Source of the DNA: Robertmurraya sp047302285
GTDB taxonomy: Bacteria > Bacillota > Bacilli > Bacillales > Cytobacillaceae
Length of the DNA: 64,000 nt
Direction of reading: 5' to 3'
NCBI RefSeq assembly: GCF_047302285.1
Contig: NZ_CP154845.1
Coordinates: 4,650,001 to 4,714,000 of the forward strand
The notes under the pieces were generated by a model that worked only from the letters and a program-made list of their open reading frames with translations, had not been told where the DNA came from and searched no databases. The position numbers and the translations under genes are program-made. How positions within the stretch are numbered: the stretch's first letter is position 1; each line of letters begins with the position of its first letter. This document shows, piece after piece, positions 53,601-62,156 of this stretch.

Positions 53601-54537
53601 CTAAAATCTTTTTCGCTACTTCTCGAATCCTGAAGCGTAAAGACTTCGGTTCAATCACCTCGATATCTGCGCCCCAGCTAAGTAAATAATGCAATAGTTC
53701 CTCCGGATACCGAACACGAAATTGAAAGATTACAACCCCCTTACGCTCCTCAATGGATTCAATATAAAAATTAACTACCTCTATAATCTTGTCGGCAATT
53801 TCGGGGTTTGCCCTAATTAAGATTCTTTCGTCTCGATTGTCAGGTGGCCGATAGCTACTTAGGTCAAAATCATTTGGTAGAAGAAATCGATCCTCCAACA
53901 CAGAAAGTTCGGTCATCCGGGACAAGCGGAAATGACGTATGTCTTGCCTCATTTCGCAGTGTGCGATTAAAACCCAATTTTCATGGACCAGTGTTAATCC
54001 ATATGGAGAGACCACACGCTTATTTTTCCGATTCCCATCTGTTCCTGGCATTTTTTTGATATACATAAAACTGATTTTGCACTGTTTCAAAATTGCGTCA
54101 CGAACTTGATTAAGATACGTTTTTACCCTCTCTTCAGTTGATGGTTCCCCTACATGAAGCAGTCGCATCGTTTCCCGAACAAGCGTTGACTCGTTATGAA
54201 CTGATTCCGACAAAGTAGCCTCGATTTTGCGTTTAGCGGACTTTGCATAAATACCGTAATCTGTATCCAACCTTTGTTCGATAAAATCAGCTCCCATGAG
54301 CAGGGATACGGCCTCTTCTGCTGTGAAACTAACCGGGGGCAGAAAATATCCTTCCATTAAGGAATAACCCAGGCCCGTGGCGCCTATTATCGGAACCCCA
54401 GCCTCACTCAGTGCTTGAATATCCCGATATATCGTACGCACACTTGTCTCAAATTGAGAAGCCAAATCTTCTGCCCTCAGCGTTTTGTTTCGCTGTAATT
54501 CAAGCGTGATTGCAAGCTGCCGCTCAGTTTTGTTCAT
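53590..54537 (-). CDS. YafY-type HTH/WYL-domain regulator
   Basis: 315 residues from the ATG at 54537, after GGAGGAAAG; a GTG-started frame extends to 54609. N-terminal HTH_11 (LRAEDLASQFETSVRTIYRD), WYL domain (VVSPYGLTLVHENWVLIAHC, RHFRLSRMTEL) and C-terminal WCX region. Abuts the truncated tnsA; the longer frame may contain junction DNA. Could regulate the DinB/EVE genes downstream. Confidence 0.85.
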   Translation of the reverse strand: MNKTERQLAITLELQRNKTLRAEDLASQFETSVRTIYRDIQALSEAGVPIIGATGLGYSLMEGYFLPPVSFTAEEAVSLLMGADFIEQRLDTDYGIYAKSAKRKIEATLSESVHNESTLVRETMRLLHVGEPSTEERVKTYLNQVRDAILKQCKISFMYIKKMPGTDGNRKNKRVVSPYGLTLVHENWVLIAHCEMRQDIRHFRLSRMTELSVLEDRFLLPNDFDLSSYRPPDNRDERILIRANPEIADKIIEVVNFYIESIEERKGVVIFQFRVRYPEELLHYLLSWGADIEVIEPKSLRFRIREVAKKILEHY

Positions 54538-54611
54538 TTTTTCTTTCCTCCACAATTTCAGCATCCAAAAATGTATTAATTCAATCATAGTATCTGCCCA
54601 ATCATACACCT

Positions 54612-55331
54612 TCAGGGGCTTGACTTGCCGTGATGATGCAAGTGTGTATCTGTATCAAACTCATTAGTAATTTCACGCATACTTCGTGAATTATTCAATA
54701 GGCGATTCATAAGAGACATGGATAAAGCTTCAATTTGCTGGTCATCCATTTCTTGATATACATCATAGCTACGAATATCAAAATAATCATCGATATAACT
54801 AATATTTCTTGCCATTGTCTTATGAATTTCTTCCTCTGTTACAGTTGCCCAATTAATGCTTCTACGCTTCCAATATTCCCATTCAATTTCAAACTTCTCT
54901 AACACACGTTCTTCTAACAGCTTATCTTTCATTTTTATAGTATGAGCGACTTCAAATACACCTTGCCCTTTATCAACTGTTAATAAAAAGTCCGTTGTCA
55001 TAACAATTGGAACGCCTGTTTTCGGATCAGCTGGGTGTTTAATCCCAAGCTCTTCAGCAATGACAATCGTCTCTTCTTGTGGTAATAAAGGAAATTGTTC
55101 ACGAATATCTACAATAACATCCGAAAATTCAGTTAAATAAAAGTAGTTCCGTTCCAAATCCGATAAAAACTCATGTTGTCTACCGGTTTTTATACCTTCT
55201 AATCTTGTTGATCGACCTAATGAGGAAACATCTTGAATTTTAAGCCAAGGCTGATAATCTTCCCCACTGCCCGTCCCCCGACCTTCTTTAATCCACTTAT
55301 CAATTTTAGATGTTCTTTTTCTTTTCGACAC
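54612..55331 (-). pseudogene. tnsA: Tn7-type transposase endonuclease TnsA, 3'-truncated
   Basis: 239 codons from a GTG after AAAGGGG. TnsA-like N-terminal domain: GRQHEFLSDLERNYFYLTEF, VDIREQFPL, GIKHP, MTTDFLL, then AHTIKMKD and LEKFEIEWEYWKRRSINWAT. Candidate catalytic residues E60, D114 and K133 match Tn7 TnsA E63/D114/K132. The C-terminus ends abruptly at LHHHGKSSP, short of the family's 265-275 residues, and no tnsB follows: the WYL gene begins within about 75 bp. The catalytic core could still fold, but the element is not autonomous. Confidence 0.85.
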
Positions 55332-55369
55332 AAAAACACCCCTTTAGATAATCATATCCAAAGGGGCAA

Positions 55370-55417
55370 AGCTTCGCATCTTTTTTATAAACATCGCGAC
55401 TTTATTTCAAATCTACA
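55370..55417 (-). mobile_element. Tn7-like transposon end (tnsA-proximal, R-type)
   Basis: Read on the minus strand from 55417: TGT, eight bases, then AATAAAGTCGCGATG, and about 22 bp later AAAAAAGATGCGAAG. TGT-N8-AATAAAGT is the spacing of the first TnsB site in Tn7 ends. It lies directly upstream of tnsA, where the right end of a Tn7-like element is expected. Confidence 0.7.
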
Positions 55418-55422
55418 AATTT
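55418..55422. repeat. 5-bp spacer between two Tn7-like ends (putative target duplication)
   Basis: AATTT, exactly the length of a Tn7 target-site duplication, lies between the outward termini at 55417 and 55423. Confidence 0.6.
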
Positions 55423-55570
55423 TGTATAGACATAATAAAGTTGTTTAATTTTGCTGCTAAAAATACAATAACCTCCTCTACACTAACCTTGAAGGAGGTT
55501 ACAAAAGTTGTTTAAAAATATTATTTTATGTTTTTTCTCAATAGAAAAAGAATAATAAAGATGTTTAAAA
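55423..55570 (+). mobile_element. Tn7-like transposon end (cargo-proximal, L-type)
   Basis: From 55423: TGT, eight bases, AATAAAGTTGTTTAA (55434). Two further sites follow in the same orientation: ACAAAAGTTGTTTAAAAA (55501) and AATAAAGATGTTTAAAA (55554). Three separated TnsB-type sites over 150 bp is the layout of the Tn7 left end. A further hairpin AACCTCCT/AGGAGGTT lies between sites 1 and 2. Confidence 0.7.
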
Positions 55571-55573
55571 AAG

Positions 55574-56248
55574 TTACTTTAATTCTTGTTCTAAAACTAA
55601 ACAATCCCATTTAACCATTAATAATTGCAATATCCCATCATCATCATTATTAGCTTTAAATACTAATAACTGACGTATATCATCATCTGTTAAAAAAATT
55701 ATGTGCCCCTGTTCTTTACGCAATGCTTTTTGACATCTTTCTAATAAACGTTTTTTGTCTTCAACAGTCCTACATACTAAAATACCTAATTTTCCTGTAT
55801 GCTTTCCTAATCTGCCTATTAATTGATCTATTTCTGGATTCTTTGGATCTGAGTTATAGTTTTTACATTCAACTAAAATCTTAGGACAGTACACTTTACA
55901 TGAGTCACTTACATAAGCAAAGAACCCATTTTTAGCGAAATTATCAAATACTATATCAACACGTTTTATACCGTTATCTATTTTGACTTCTTTCAACCCT
56001 CTTGAAAGATTACCATCAAAGATCTGTTTCAACGCTCTATAAATTAAATCATGATAAGTATCAGCCATTTCTATTCCAGCTTTAATTGTTTTTAGCTCTT
56101 CCGAGAGCTTTAATATCTCTTTTTCATTTACTATATACTTTTCTTTCTGAGTATTAGCACCTATGGTACCTAATATCTTATAAAACCTTTCTATATTGAC
56201 TTGTTGATTATTCTCTTTATAAAACTCCAAAATTTGCATTATATGATA
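55574..56248 (-). pseudogene. C-terminal half of an IS21-split PD-(D/E)XK nuclease gene
   Basis: 224 codons plus stop, starting right at the IS21 target duplication. It carries a PD-(D/E)XK core: VKIDNGIKRVDIVFDN supplies the Asp, KILVECKNYNSDP the E-x-K, followed by PEIDQLIGRLGKHTGKLGIL VCRTVEDK, the pattern of Mrr-like restriction endonuclease domains. An ATG at 56239 could start a separate polypeptide containing the whole nuclease core. Joined to the part at 58733-59497 it gives an uninterrupted 479-residue frame. Its 3' end abuts the third TnsB-type site. Confidence 0.75.
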
Positions 56249-56289
56249 GGCTTTGTAACCGTCAAGTAGTTTTGAACACTTTTTGCTAA

Positions 56290-57060
56290 TTAATTTTGAA
56301 CACTTTCTTTTCCGAAAATGGTAGTTCGATGTTTTATTCTATAGCTGTCATTTTCATTCAATTGAATTATCTCTACTCTGTGGAGTAAACGGTCTAAAAT
56401 CGCTGTCGTAATTCCTTGATCTCCCATTAGTTCTCCCCATTCTTCTGGCCCTTTATTGGAGGTTAAGATGATTGAACTACGTTCATAAAGATGATTAATT
56501 AGATGAAAAAGTAGATTCGCTTCCCTCTGATCCATTGCCATATACATTAAATCATCAATAATCACCATATCTGACTCTTTTAAGCGTTTTATCTGAATTT
56601 GGGACTTCCTTATATACTCTTCTGTTTTTAGTAAATGGACGAGTTCACCCATTGTAGAAAAGGTAACTTTATAGCCCCTTTGAATGGCTTCTAAACCTAG
56701 CCCTATACTAATATGAGTTTTACCTGAACCTGGAGGTCCCAATAGAATTAGATTGTATTGTTGTTCTAGCCAATTTAGTTCCCTTAATTGGTTTAATTGA
56801 CGTGTACTTAGCGATATTTGTTCTTCCACATTAAATTCATCAAGTGTTTTGAGATACGGGAATTTAGCCCATTTTAATCTCTTTTCAACGTTCTTTTCTT
56901 CCCGTTTCTTCAATTCATGCATTAGAAGTTCCTGCAGAAACTCTTGATAAGTCCACGAGGTTTTCTCCGCATTTCGTAGTAATATGGGTAGCTCATCGGC
57001 CGTTTCCACCATCCGAAGATGGCGGAATTGTTCTTGTAAAAGATGTACAGTGCTAGTCAT
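56290..57060 (-). CDS. istB: IS21 helper ATPase IstB
   Basis: 256 residues of the DnaC/IstB AAA+ family. Walker A LLGPPGSGKTHISIGL, Walker B DMVIIDDLMYM, sensor ILTSNKGPEEWGEL, and arginine-rich C-terminal region. It binds the target DNA and activates the transposase. The start ATG shares one base with the istA stop, as is usual in IS21. Confidence 0.93.
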   Translation of the reverse strand: MTSTVHLLQEQFRHLRMVETADELPILLRNAEKTSWTYQEFLQELLMHELKKREEKNVEKRLKWAKFPYLKTLDEFNVEEQISLSTRQLNQLRELNWLEQQYNLILLGPPGSGKTHISIGLGLEAIQRGYKVTFSTMGELVHLLKTEEYIRKSQIQIKRLKESDMVIIDDLMYMAMDQREANLLFHLINHLYERSSIILTSNKGPEEWGELMGDQGITTAILDRLLHRVEIIQLNENDSYRIKHRTTIFGKESVQN

Positions 57061-58610
57061 TATGAAACACCTCTTATTATATTCGTGTAATACTCTACTT
57101 CCCTTTTTACTGCTGTGGCTTTTGTTGCGAGGTTATCTGTTTTAGCTTCGATAGAAGCAGGGGGTACATCTTTTCCTTCTTTTAATCTAGTTAAATGTTG
57201 TGCAATATCACGTAAATCGTTTGCACTCCAAAGCTGCTCTTTTACGCAAACAACGAGGGCGTCCTCTATTTGAGGCCGGAAATGGGTAATAGTGTATTGT
57301 ATGACCTGCAACTGATCTCTTACATATCTCGGATAATGCTGGGCTACTTCATTCACAAACTTCAAAGCTTTTTCTTGATCCTTGAATTGGCGAATAATGG
57401 TCTCTTTATAGGCTTGAATTCCTTTTGAACGATCTCTTGTATGCTGTCGATTTTTTATCAGTTCTCCTTTACCGTGACATATTGTATGTTTTGCTAATAT
57501 TTCTCCTTGAAGATCTGCTCTAATAATAAGTACTTCATCTTGTATTTCAAGATAAACCGTATTGTCTCCTCTTGGACGGTAAGTTCCTAATGGAAGAGAA
57601 TATCGATTAGATTTATATTTGATCACATTGTCCTTATGAACAGTTCTTGTTATACTAGCTACAAGGTTGCTTTCGAAAGAAAGCAGGGATGAGACTGGGG
57701 TTAAGTGTTGCTTTTCCAGGGCGTGCACTTCTGCCGGTCTCTTTTTAGTTGTATGATGAATATTGTAATTTGCTGTCCTCTTTAACCACGCCAAACACTT
57801 CTCGTTCCAGGCTTCTAGATTTGGAAATACTCTATGCTTCGCAAAGTTCATTTTTACATATTTCACTACATTTTCAACTTTCCCTTTGCTCTGCGGATCT
57901 GACTTTCTGCATAGATATACTCGAAACCCACGTTCTTGCTTGTAAGCTTGGAATTCCCCCGTTAAGATAATATCACCAGCATTTTCACTAACAGTTATCA
58001 AATGATCCTGATCATAAACAATTTCCTTCGGAATTCCTCCCAAAAATTGAAAGGCTTTTTCATGACAACGGATTGTATCCTTTGTAGTAAAAGGTCTGTC
58101 CAGCCATTCTACATATTTATAACGAGAATGGGAGAGTACGAAGGTAATAAAGTATAATTTAACAGACTTTTTATCTTGATTCTTAACGGTTATTTCACCC
58201 CAGTCCACTTGAACCTGTTGACCCATCGGGAGTTCTTCGACAGATTCATGATCTCGAACACGAACTACCTTTGGAATATGGTAAATATCCCGCATTTCGC
58301 TGACATATCCTCGAACAGTGCTGCTACCAATTTTTATTGTAGGATATTGCTCTCTTAACCAGTCCTCCACTTGAGCAGAAGAGAGATCTGGATGTTCTTT
58401 AAGCCAGCCTAAAATAAGATCCCGATGTGAATCTAATTTCTTTGCTCTACTCCCGGTTGAAATAACCCATTCGGATGCTTCATCAAAATTCATTTTCAAA
58501 TACTTGTAAACTGTGTTTCTAGAAATCTTTAATTTTTTCGAAATGGCTGCTATTTTAAATCCTTGTTTTTTTAGTTGATGTATTTCAACGTACAATAGTA
58601 ATTTTTCCAC
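57060..58610 (-). CDS. istA: IS21 transposase IstA
   Basis: 516 residues. N-terminal helix-turn-helix (KLKISRNTVYKYLKM), then an RNase H-like catalytic core with D in VQVDWGEI, D in IVYDQDHL and E in SKGKVENVVKY (DDE triad), and a C-terminal beta-barrel region (NRYSLPLGTYR). GTG start nine bases after GGAGG. Full length for the family. Confidence 0.93.
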   Translation of the reverse strand: MEKLLLYVEIHQLKKQGFKIAAISKKLKISRNTVYKYLKMNFDEASEWVISTGSRAKKLDSHRDLILGWLKEHPDLSSAQVEDWLREQYPTIKIGSSTVRGYVSEMRDIYHIPKVVRVRDHESVEELPMGQQVQVDWGEITVKNQDKKSVKLYFITFVLSHSRYKYVEWLDRPFTTKDTIRCHEKAFQFLGGIPKEIVYDQDHLITVSENAGDIILTGEFQAYKQERGFRVYLCRKSDPQSKGKVENVVKYVKMNFAKHRVFPNLEAWNEKCLAWLKRTANYNIHHTTKKRPAEVHALEKQHLTPVSSLLSFESNLVASITRTVHKDNVIKYKSNRYSLPLGTYRPRGDNTVYLEIQDEVLIIRADLQGEILAKHTICHGKGELIKNRQHTRDRSKGIQAYKETIIRQFKDQEKALKFVNEVAQHYPRYVRDQLQVIQYTITHFRPQIEDALVVCVKEQLWSANDLRDIAQHLTRLKEGKDVPPASIEAKTDNLATKATAVKREVEYYTNIIRGVS

Positions 58611-58732
58611 CTTTCAAATCCTCCAGTTAAACAATAATGATATAGAATCATGATAGCTTAACTGTTGATTATTTTGGTAAAAGTGTTCATTCCTACCTAG
58701 CAGAAACTGTTGATTTTAGTTTAGCAGTTACA

Positions 58733-59497
58733 GGCTTTAGGTTGGATGTTTAACTTCTCCAAAAAAACTACAAGAAAGTTCAAAATATCCTGTTGTTCTT
58801 TAGAGGGTTCCATTAAAAGATCTTTTACTAACTCTATTACAACATCCCAAATTTGTTGCTTTAATTCTAATGAAAAAGTTGATAAGTTTTCTACATCTTT
58901 TGGGTATAGTAAATATTCTATTGGATAATCTCGCATAAAATCTTGTTTTATTGTTGTTAGATTTAAAATAAGGGTTTCTATTGATCCTATTCCTTCAACT
59001 AGTGCATAAACATTTGTCAATTCTTTCTCTACTTCATCTGAAAAAATATCTATTTCATCTTCCTTTAGAGTATAATACCCCATACCTTCTTCATCTATTG
59101 TGCAATAAATTGTATTGTAAGATATTAAACCATTTTCATTCCAATATATTCTCCCTCCTTTGGCTCTATATATATAATTAAAAGCTCCGCCTGCTGCGTG
59201 AATCCCATCATATAAAATAAACGTATTTTCTGGAAATACAGTCACATAATTTCTTTTTCTTTCTTCTCTTGATATAGATAGTAGATCACTGCTTTCTTTT
59301 GACCGTTGTTTTGTAATCTTTTCATCAGAAAAATGAACTTCTTCTGCTTCTTCTCTAAAAAAATTTAAATTGATCAATACATTATGAATTTTTTGTAATT
59401 CTTTTTTCTTCAAATGTTTTCTTCCTTTAAAACTTTCTTCAAGAAGAGTAGAAATAACACCTCCTGTTAAGCTATCTTTTTTTAATAAGTTATACAT
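58733..59497 (-). pseudogene. N-terminal half of the IS21-split nuclease gene
   Basis: 255 codons up to the IS21 junction (ATG at 59497 after AAGGA); read into the insertion it would add only CNC and stop. The segment (residues 1-255) is helical and charged with a central beta region (YVTVFPENTFILYDGIHAAG). I recognise no domain here; it may be the sensing or regulatory part of the nuclease. Removing the IS and one GGCTT joins ...IQPKA to YHIMQILEF... in frame. Divergent from the OLD gene over about 270 bp of AT-rich DNA with no other gene. Confidence 0.7.
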
Positions 59498-59768
59498 ACT
59501 ATCATTCCTTCGATATTTTAAAGTTTATTATAATTTGCATTACCATTTTACAATAATTCACCAATTCATAATTGCATTTCTTTCATATGGCATCCCTCTC
59601 TAGAAAAGCTATCAAACTAAATCACTTTTTATTGATGATGCTCTTCCCAGCACTAAATCAACCTATACTCAAAAACACGGTCTCATTAGTAGTTTTTTAG
59701 TAGTCATAATGATAAATTCATATCCACCATTTTCCATGGTAAAATTATACCTAAGGAGGGGATATATC

Positions 59769-62156
59769 ATGTTTATTGAAAAATTGTATATAAAAAACTA
59801 TAAAAAATTGAAGGATGTAAAAGTTTGTTTATCTCAGAAGCAAAATTTATTTATTGGCCCTAATAATAGTGGGAAAACTTCAGCAATTGAAATTTTAGTG
59901 AAATTTTTAACAGATAAAAAATCTTTTAATATTTATGATGTAACAATTGGAAATTGGAGTCAACTAGATAATCTATTTACTTTGTATTATTCCAAACATG
60001 ATGAAGATGGACAAGAATTAGAGTTAGCTGATTTATATAGTAGAATGATGCAACTACTTCCTACTTTAAAAGTGACTTTAAGTATAGAAGAGACAGAATT
60101 ATATCACGTTAAATCATTAATTCCTTATTTAAATAAAGAATGTGAAAAGGTATCTGTAACATATACTTATGAACCCACTGATTTCGAAAAACTAATAATC
60201 GACTATAAAAAATTTAAATATTCAGTTAATAAATGGAAAGAACAAACTTTAGGAAGTCACGATGTAGAATCAGAAGATCTAGACAAAATAACAGAAGATC
60301 ATTGGCCAAGTAATTTCAAATCATTTTTAGCAACTGATAGTAGATTTAAAAAATATTTCACAATTAAATATTATATTTCTAATCCAGATATAGAGGATGG
60401 TGATATTTATAATGAATCCACTAGTTTAACTACAAATCCATTAAAAAACATTGTTAAAGTTAGTGTAATTGGCGCACAAAGAGGCTTGATAGATTCAAAT
60501 GAAGATGGCGATACTATTGATGGAACAAAAATTAATTTAAATAATACAAGAAAATTATCTAAACTATTTTCTAGCTATTATAATGATTATTTAAATCCAA
60601 TTAATCAATATTCAGAGAAAGATTTTACGATATTAAATGCTATTACACATTCTAAAAAAGTTTTTAAGCAGCATTTAGAAGAAAGTATCAAACCTATCCA
60701 AACAAAGATGGGAGATTTAGGTTACCCTGGTTTCGGTAGTCCATCAATAACAGTTCGTCCACAAATAAATCTGTCTGATTCTATTAAGGGAGAAGCAAAC
60801 CTTTTACTTAATACACATAAAGATGGGATAAATGACGAGCAGTATTTTTTACCAGAACAAAATAACGGTCTAGGGTATCAGAATTTAATTGCGATGTTTT
60901 TTAAATTAAATATTTTTAAACAAGAACGATTAGCTTTTGGGGGAGAAAACGAAAAAATTATAGAGCCACTTCACTTGATATTAATAGAAGAGCCAGAAGC
61001 ACATTTACATGCTCAAGCCCAAAAAGTATTTATTGATAAAGCGTATCAATTAATTAAATTATCTCCAGAAGAGACAGATATAGATGCTGTGTTTGCCACT
61101 CAATTACTTATTAGCACACATTCAAGTCATATTACTTATAAGGCTGATATTGATGAATTGATTTACTTTAATAGGAGATTGCAAGATGATGTTTTTTCTT
61201 CTGAAGTAATCAATCTGAGAGAAATTACTTTAGATCCAGTAGCTACTTTTAATGATGAGGGTAAACAGTTAAAAGGTTTGTCTAATAAAAAATTTGTACA
61301 AAAATACTTGCAATTATATGAGCATGATCTATTTTTTGCTGATGCAGTTATTTTAATAGAGGGGGTCTCAGAAAGAATATTATTACCAGAATTAATTAGA
61401 AAGCATGTCAGTAGTCTAACAAGTCGTTATATTACAATTTTAGAAGTTGGTGGTGCTTATGCCAATCGGTTTATACCTTTTTTAAAGTTAATAAATCGTC
61501 CTACCTTAATCATTACAGATATAGATTCTGTAAAAATGGATGGTACAAAGACATATGTAAATGTTGGTGAAGAATTGAAATCTTCTAACGCTACTATTAA
61601 TAATTGGTTTATGAAGTCTCGAGAAGAGCGGAAGTCACATAAAAAATATAGAGTCGGTAAAGTAGTTGGTAAAAGAGTTTCTGAATCAATTTTAGATGAT
61701 AAGTTAATTCATCAACTTATTAGTAAGCAGCAAGAAGATAAAATAAATTATCCTATCCGTATAGCATATCAATATGAAAAATATAGTGAAAATATTTATG
61801 CGAGAACATTTGAGGATGCGATAGCACTTAAAAATTTTGAAATGTTTAGAGATTTAGATGTGGAAAATAATCTATTCAGTGAGCTTATTGTAAATATAAA
61901 TGCTTTATTTAAAGAAGTAGAAGATATAAACAACTTAAACATTCAACATGCCGAACAATTATTTACATTTGTTAATGCGAAAAATGTAAAATCCGAATTT
62001 GCCCTCGATTTATTGTTTATTAATGAATTTGACGAAGATAATTTTATAGAATGCCCTAAATATATTTTAGACGGATTATTATGGTTAGAAGAGCAGCTAA
62101 CATCAGAAGGAAAAACAAGTAAAGCTGAGGAGGAAAATGTATATGAAACTGTATAA
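59769..62156 (+). CDS. gajA: OLD-family ATP-dependent nuclease, GajA-like (long form)
   Basis: 795 residues from the ATG at 59769, after AAGGAGGGG; an ATG at 59709 is upstream. N-terminal ABC-type ATPase: Walker A GPNNSGKTS (about 30-38), Walker B LILIEEPEAHLHAQAQ (about 400-415) and H-loop STHSSH (about 448). C-terminal TOPRIM nuclease: ILIEGVSERILLPELI (about 527) and TDIDS (about 582), later FEDAIALKN. This is the Gabija GajA layout, but GajA is usually near 580 residues; extra sequence lies in the ATPase insertion (residues 60-240) and C-terminus. Overlaps the helicase gene by 14 bp. Probable anti-phage DNA nuclease. Confidence 0.82.
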   Translation: MFIEKLYIKNYKKLKDVKVCLSQKQNLFIGPNNSGKTSAIEILVKFLTDKKSFNIYDVTIGNWSQLDNLFTLYYSKHDEDGQELELADLYSRMMQLLPTLKVTLSIEETELYHVKSLIPYLNKECEKVSVTYTYEPTDFEKLIIDYKKFKYSVNKWKEQTLGSHDVESEDLDKITEDHWPSNFKSFLATDSRFKKYFTIKYYISNPDIEDGDIYNESTSLTTNPLKNIVKVSVIGAQRGLIDSNEDGDTIDGTKINLNNTRKLSKLFSSYYNDYLNPINQYSEKDFTILNAITHSKKVFKQHLEESIKPIQTKMGDLGYPGFGSPSITVRPQINLSDSIKGEANLLLNTHKDGINDEQYFLPEQNNGLGYQNLIAMFFKLNIFKQERLAFGGENEKIIEPLHLILIEEPEAHLHAQAQKVFIDKAYQLIKLSPEETDIDAVFATQLLISTHSSHITYKADIDELIYFNRRLQDDVFSSEVINLREITLDPVATFNDEGKQLKGLSNKKFVQKYLQLYEHDLFFADAVILIEGVSERILLPELIRKHVSSLTSRYITILEVGGAYANRFIPFLKLINRPTLIITDIDSVKMDGTKTYVNVGEELKSSNATINNWFMKSREERKSHKKYRVGKVVGKRVSESILDDKLIHQLISKQQEDKINYPIRIAYQYEKYSENIYARTFEDAIALKNFEMFRDLDVENNLFSELIVNINALFKEVEDINNLNIQHAEQLFTFVNAKNVKSEFALDLLFINEFDEDNFIECPKYILDGLLWLEEQLTSEGKTSKAEEENVYETV

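Larger units (their letters stand above)
56254..58732 (-). mobile_element. IS21-family insertion sequence
   Basis: 2479 bp with TG...CA termini (TGTAACC inward from the left, TGTAACT inward from the right), subterminal TGAACACTTTT in both ends and repeated TTTTGAACACTTT at the left. It is flanked by GGCTT at 56249-56253 and 58733-58737, a 5-bp target duplication. It encodes IstA and IstB. Both genes and ends look intact, so it may be active. It interrupts the nuclease gene. Confidence 0.92.

Noticed and set aside
55508..55613. Two tiny plus-strand ORFs (TTG at 55508 and ATG at 55561) starting with similar MFK/LFK residues
   Set aside because: The similarity comes from the repeated TnsB-type sites (TTGTTTAAA, ATGTTTAAA), not from coding conservation.
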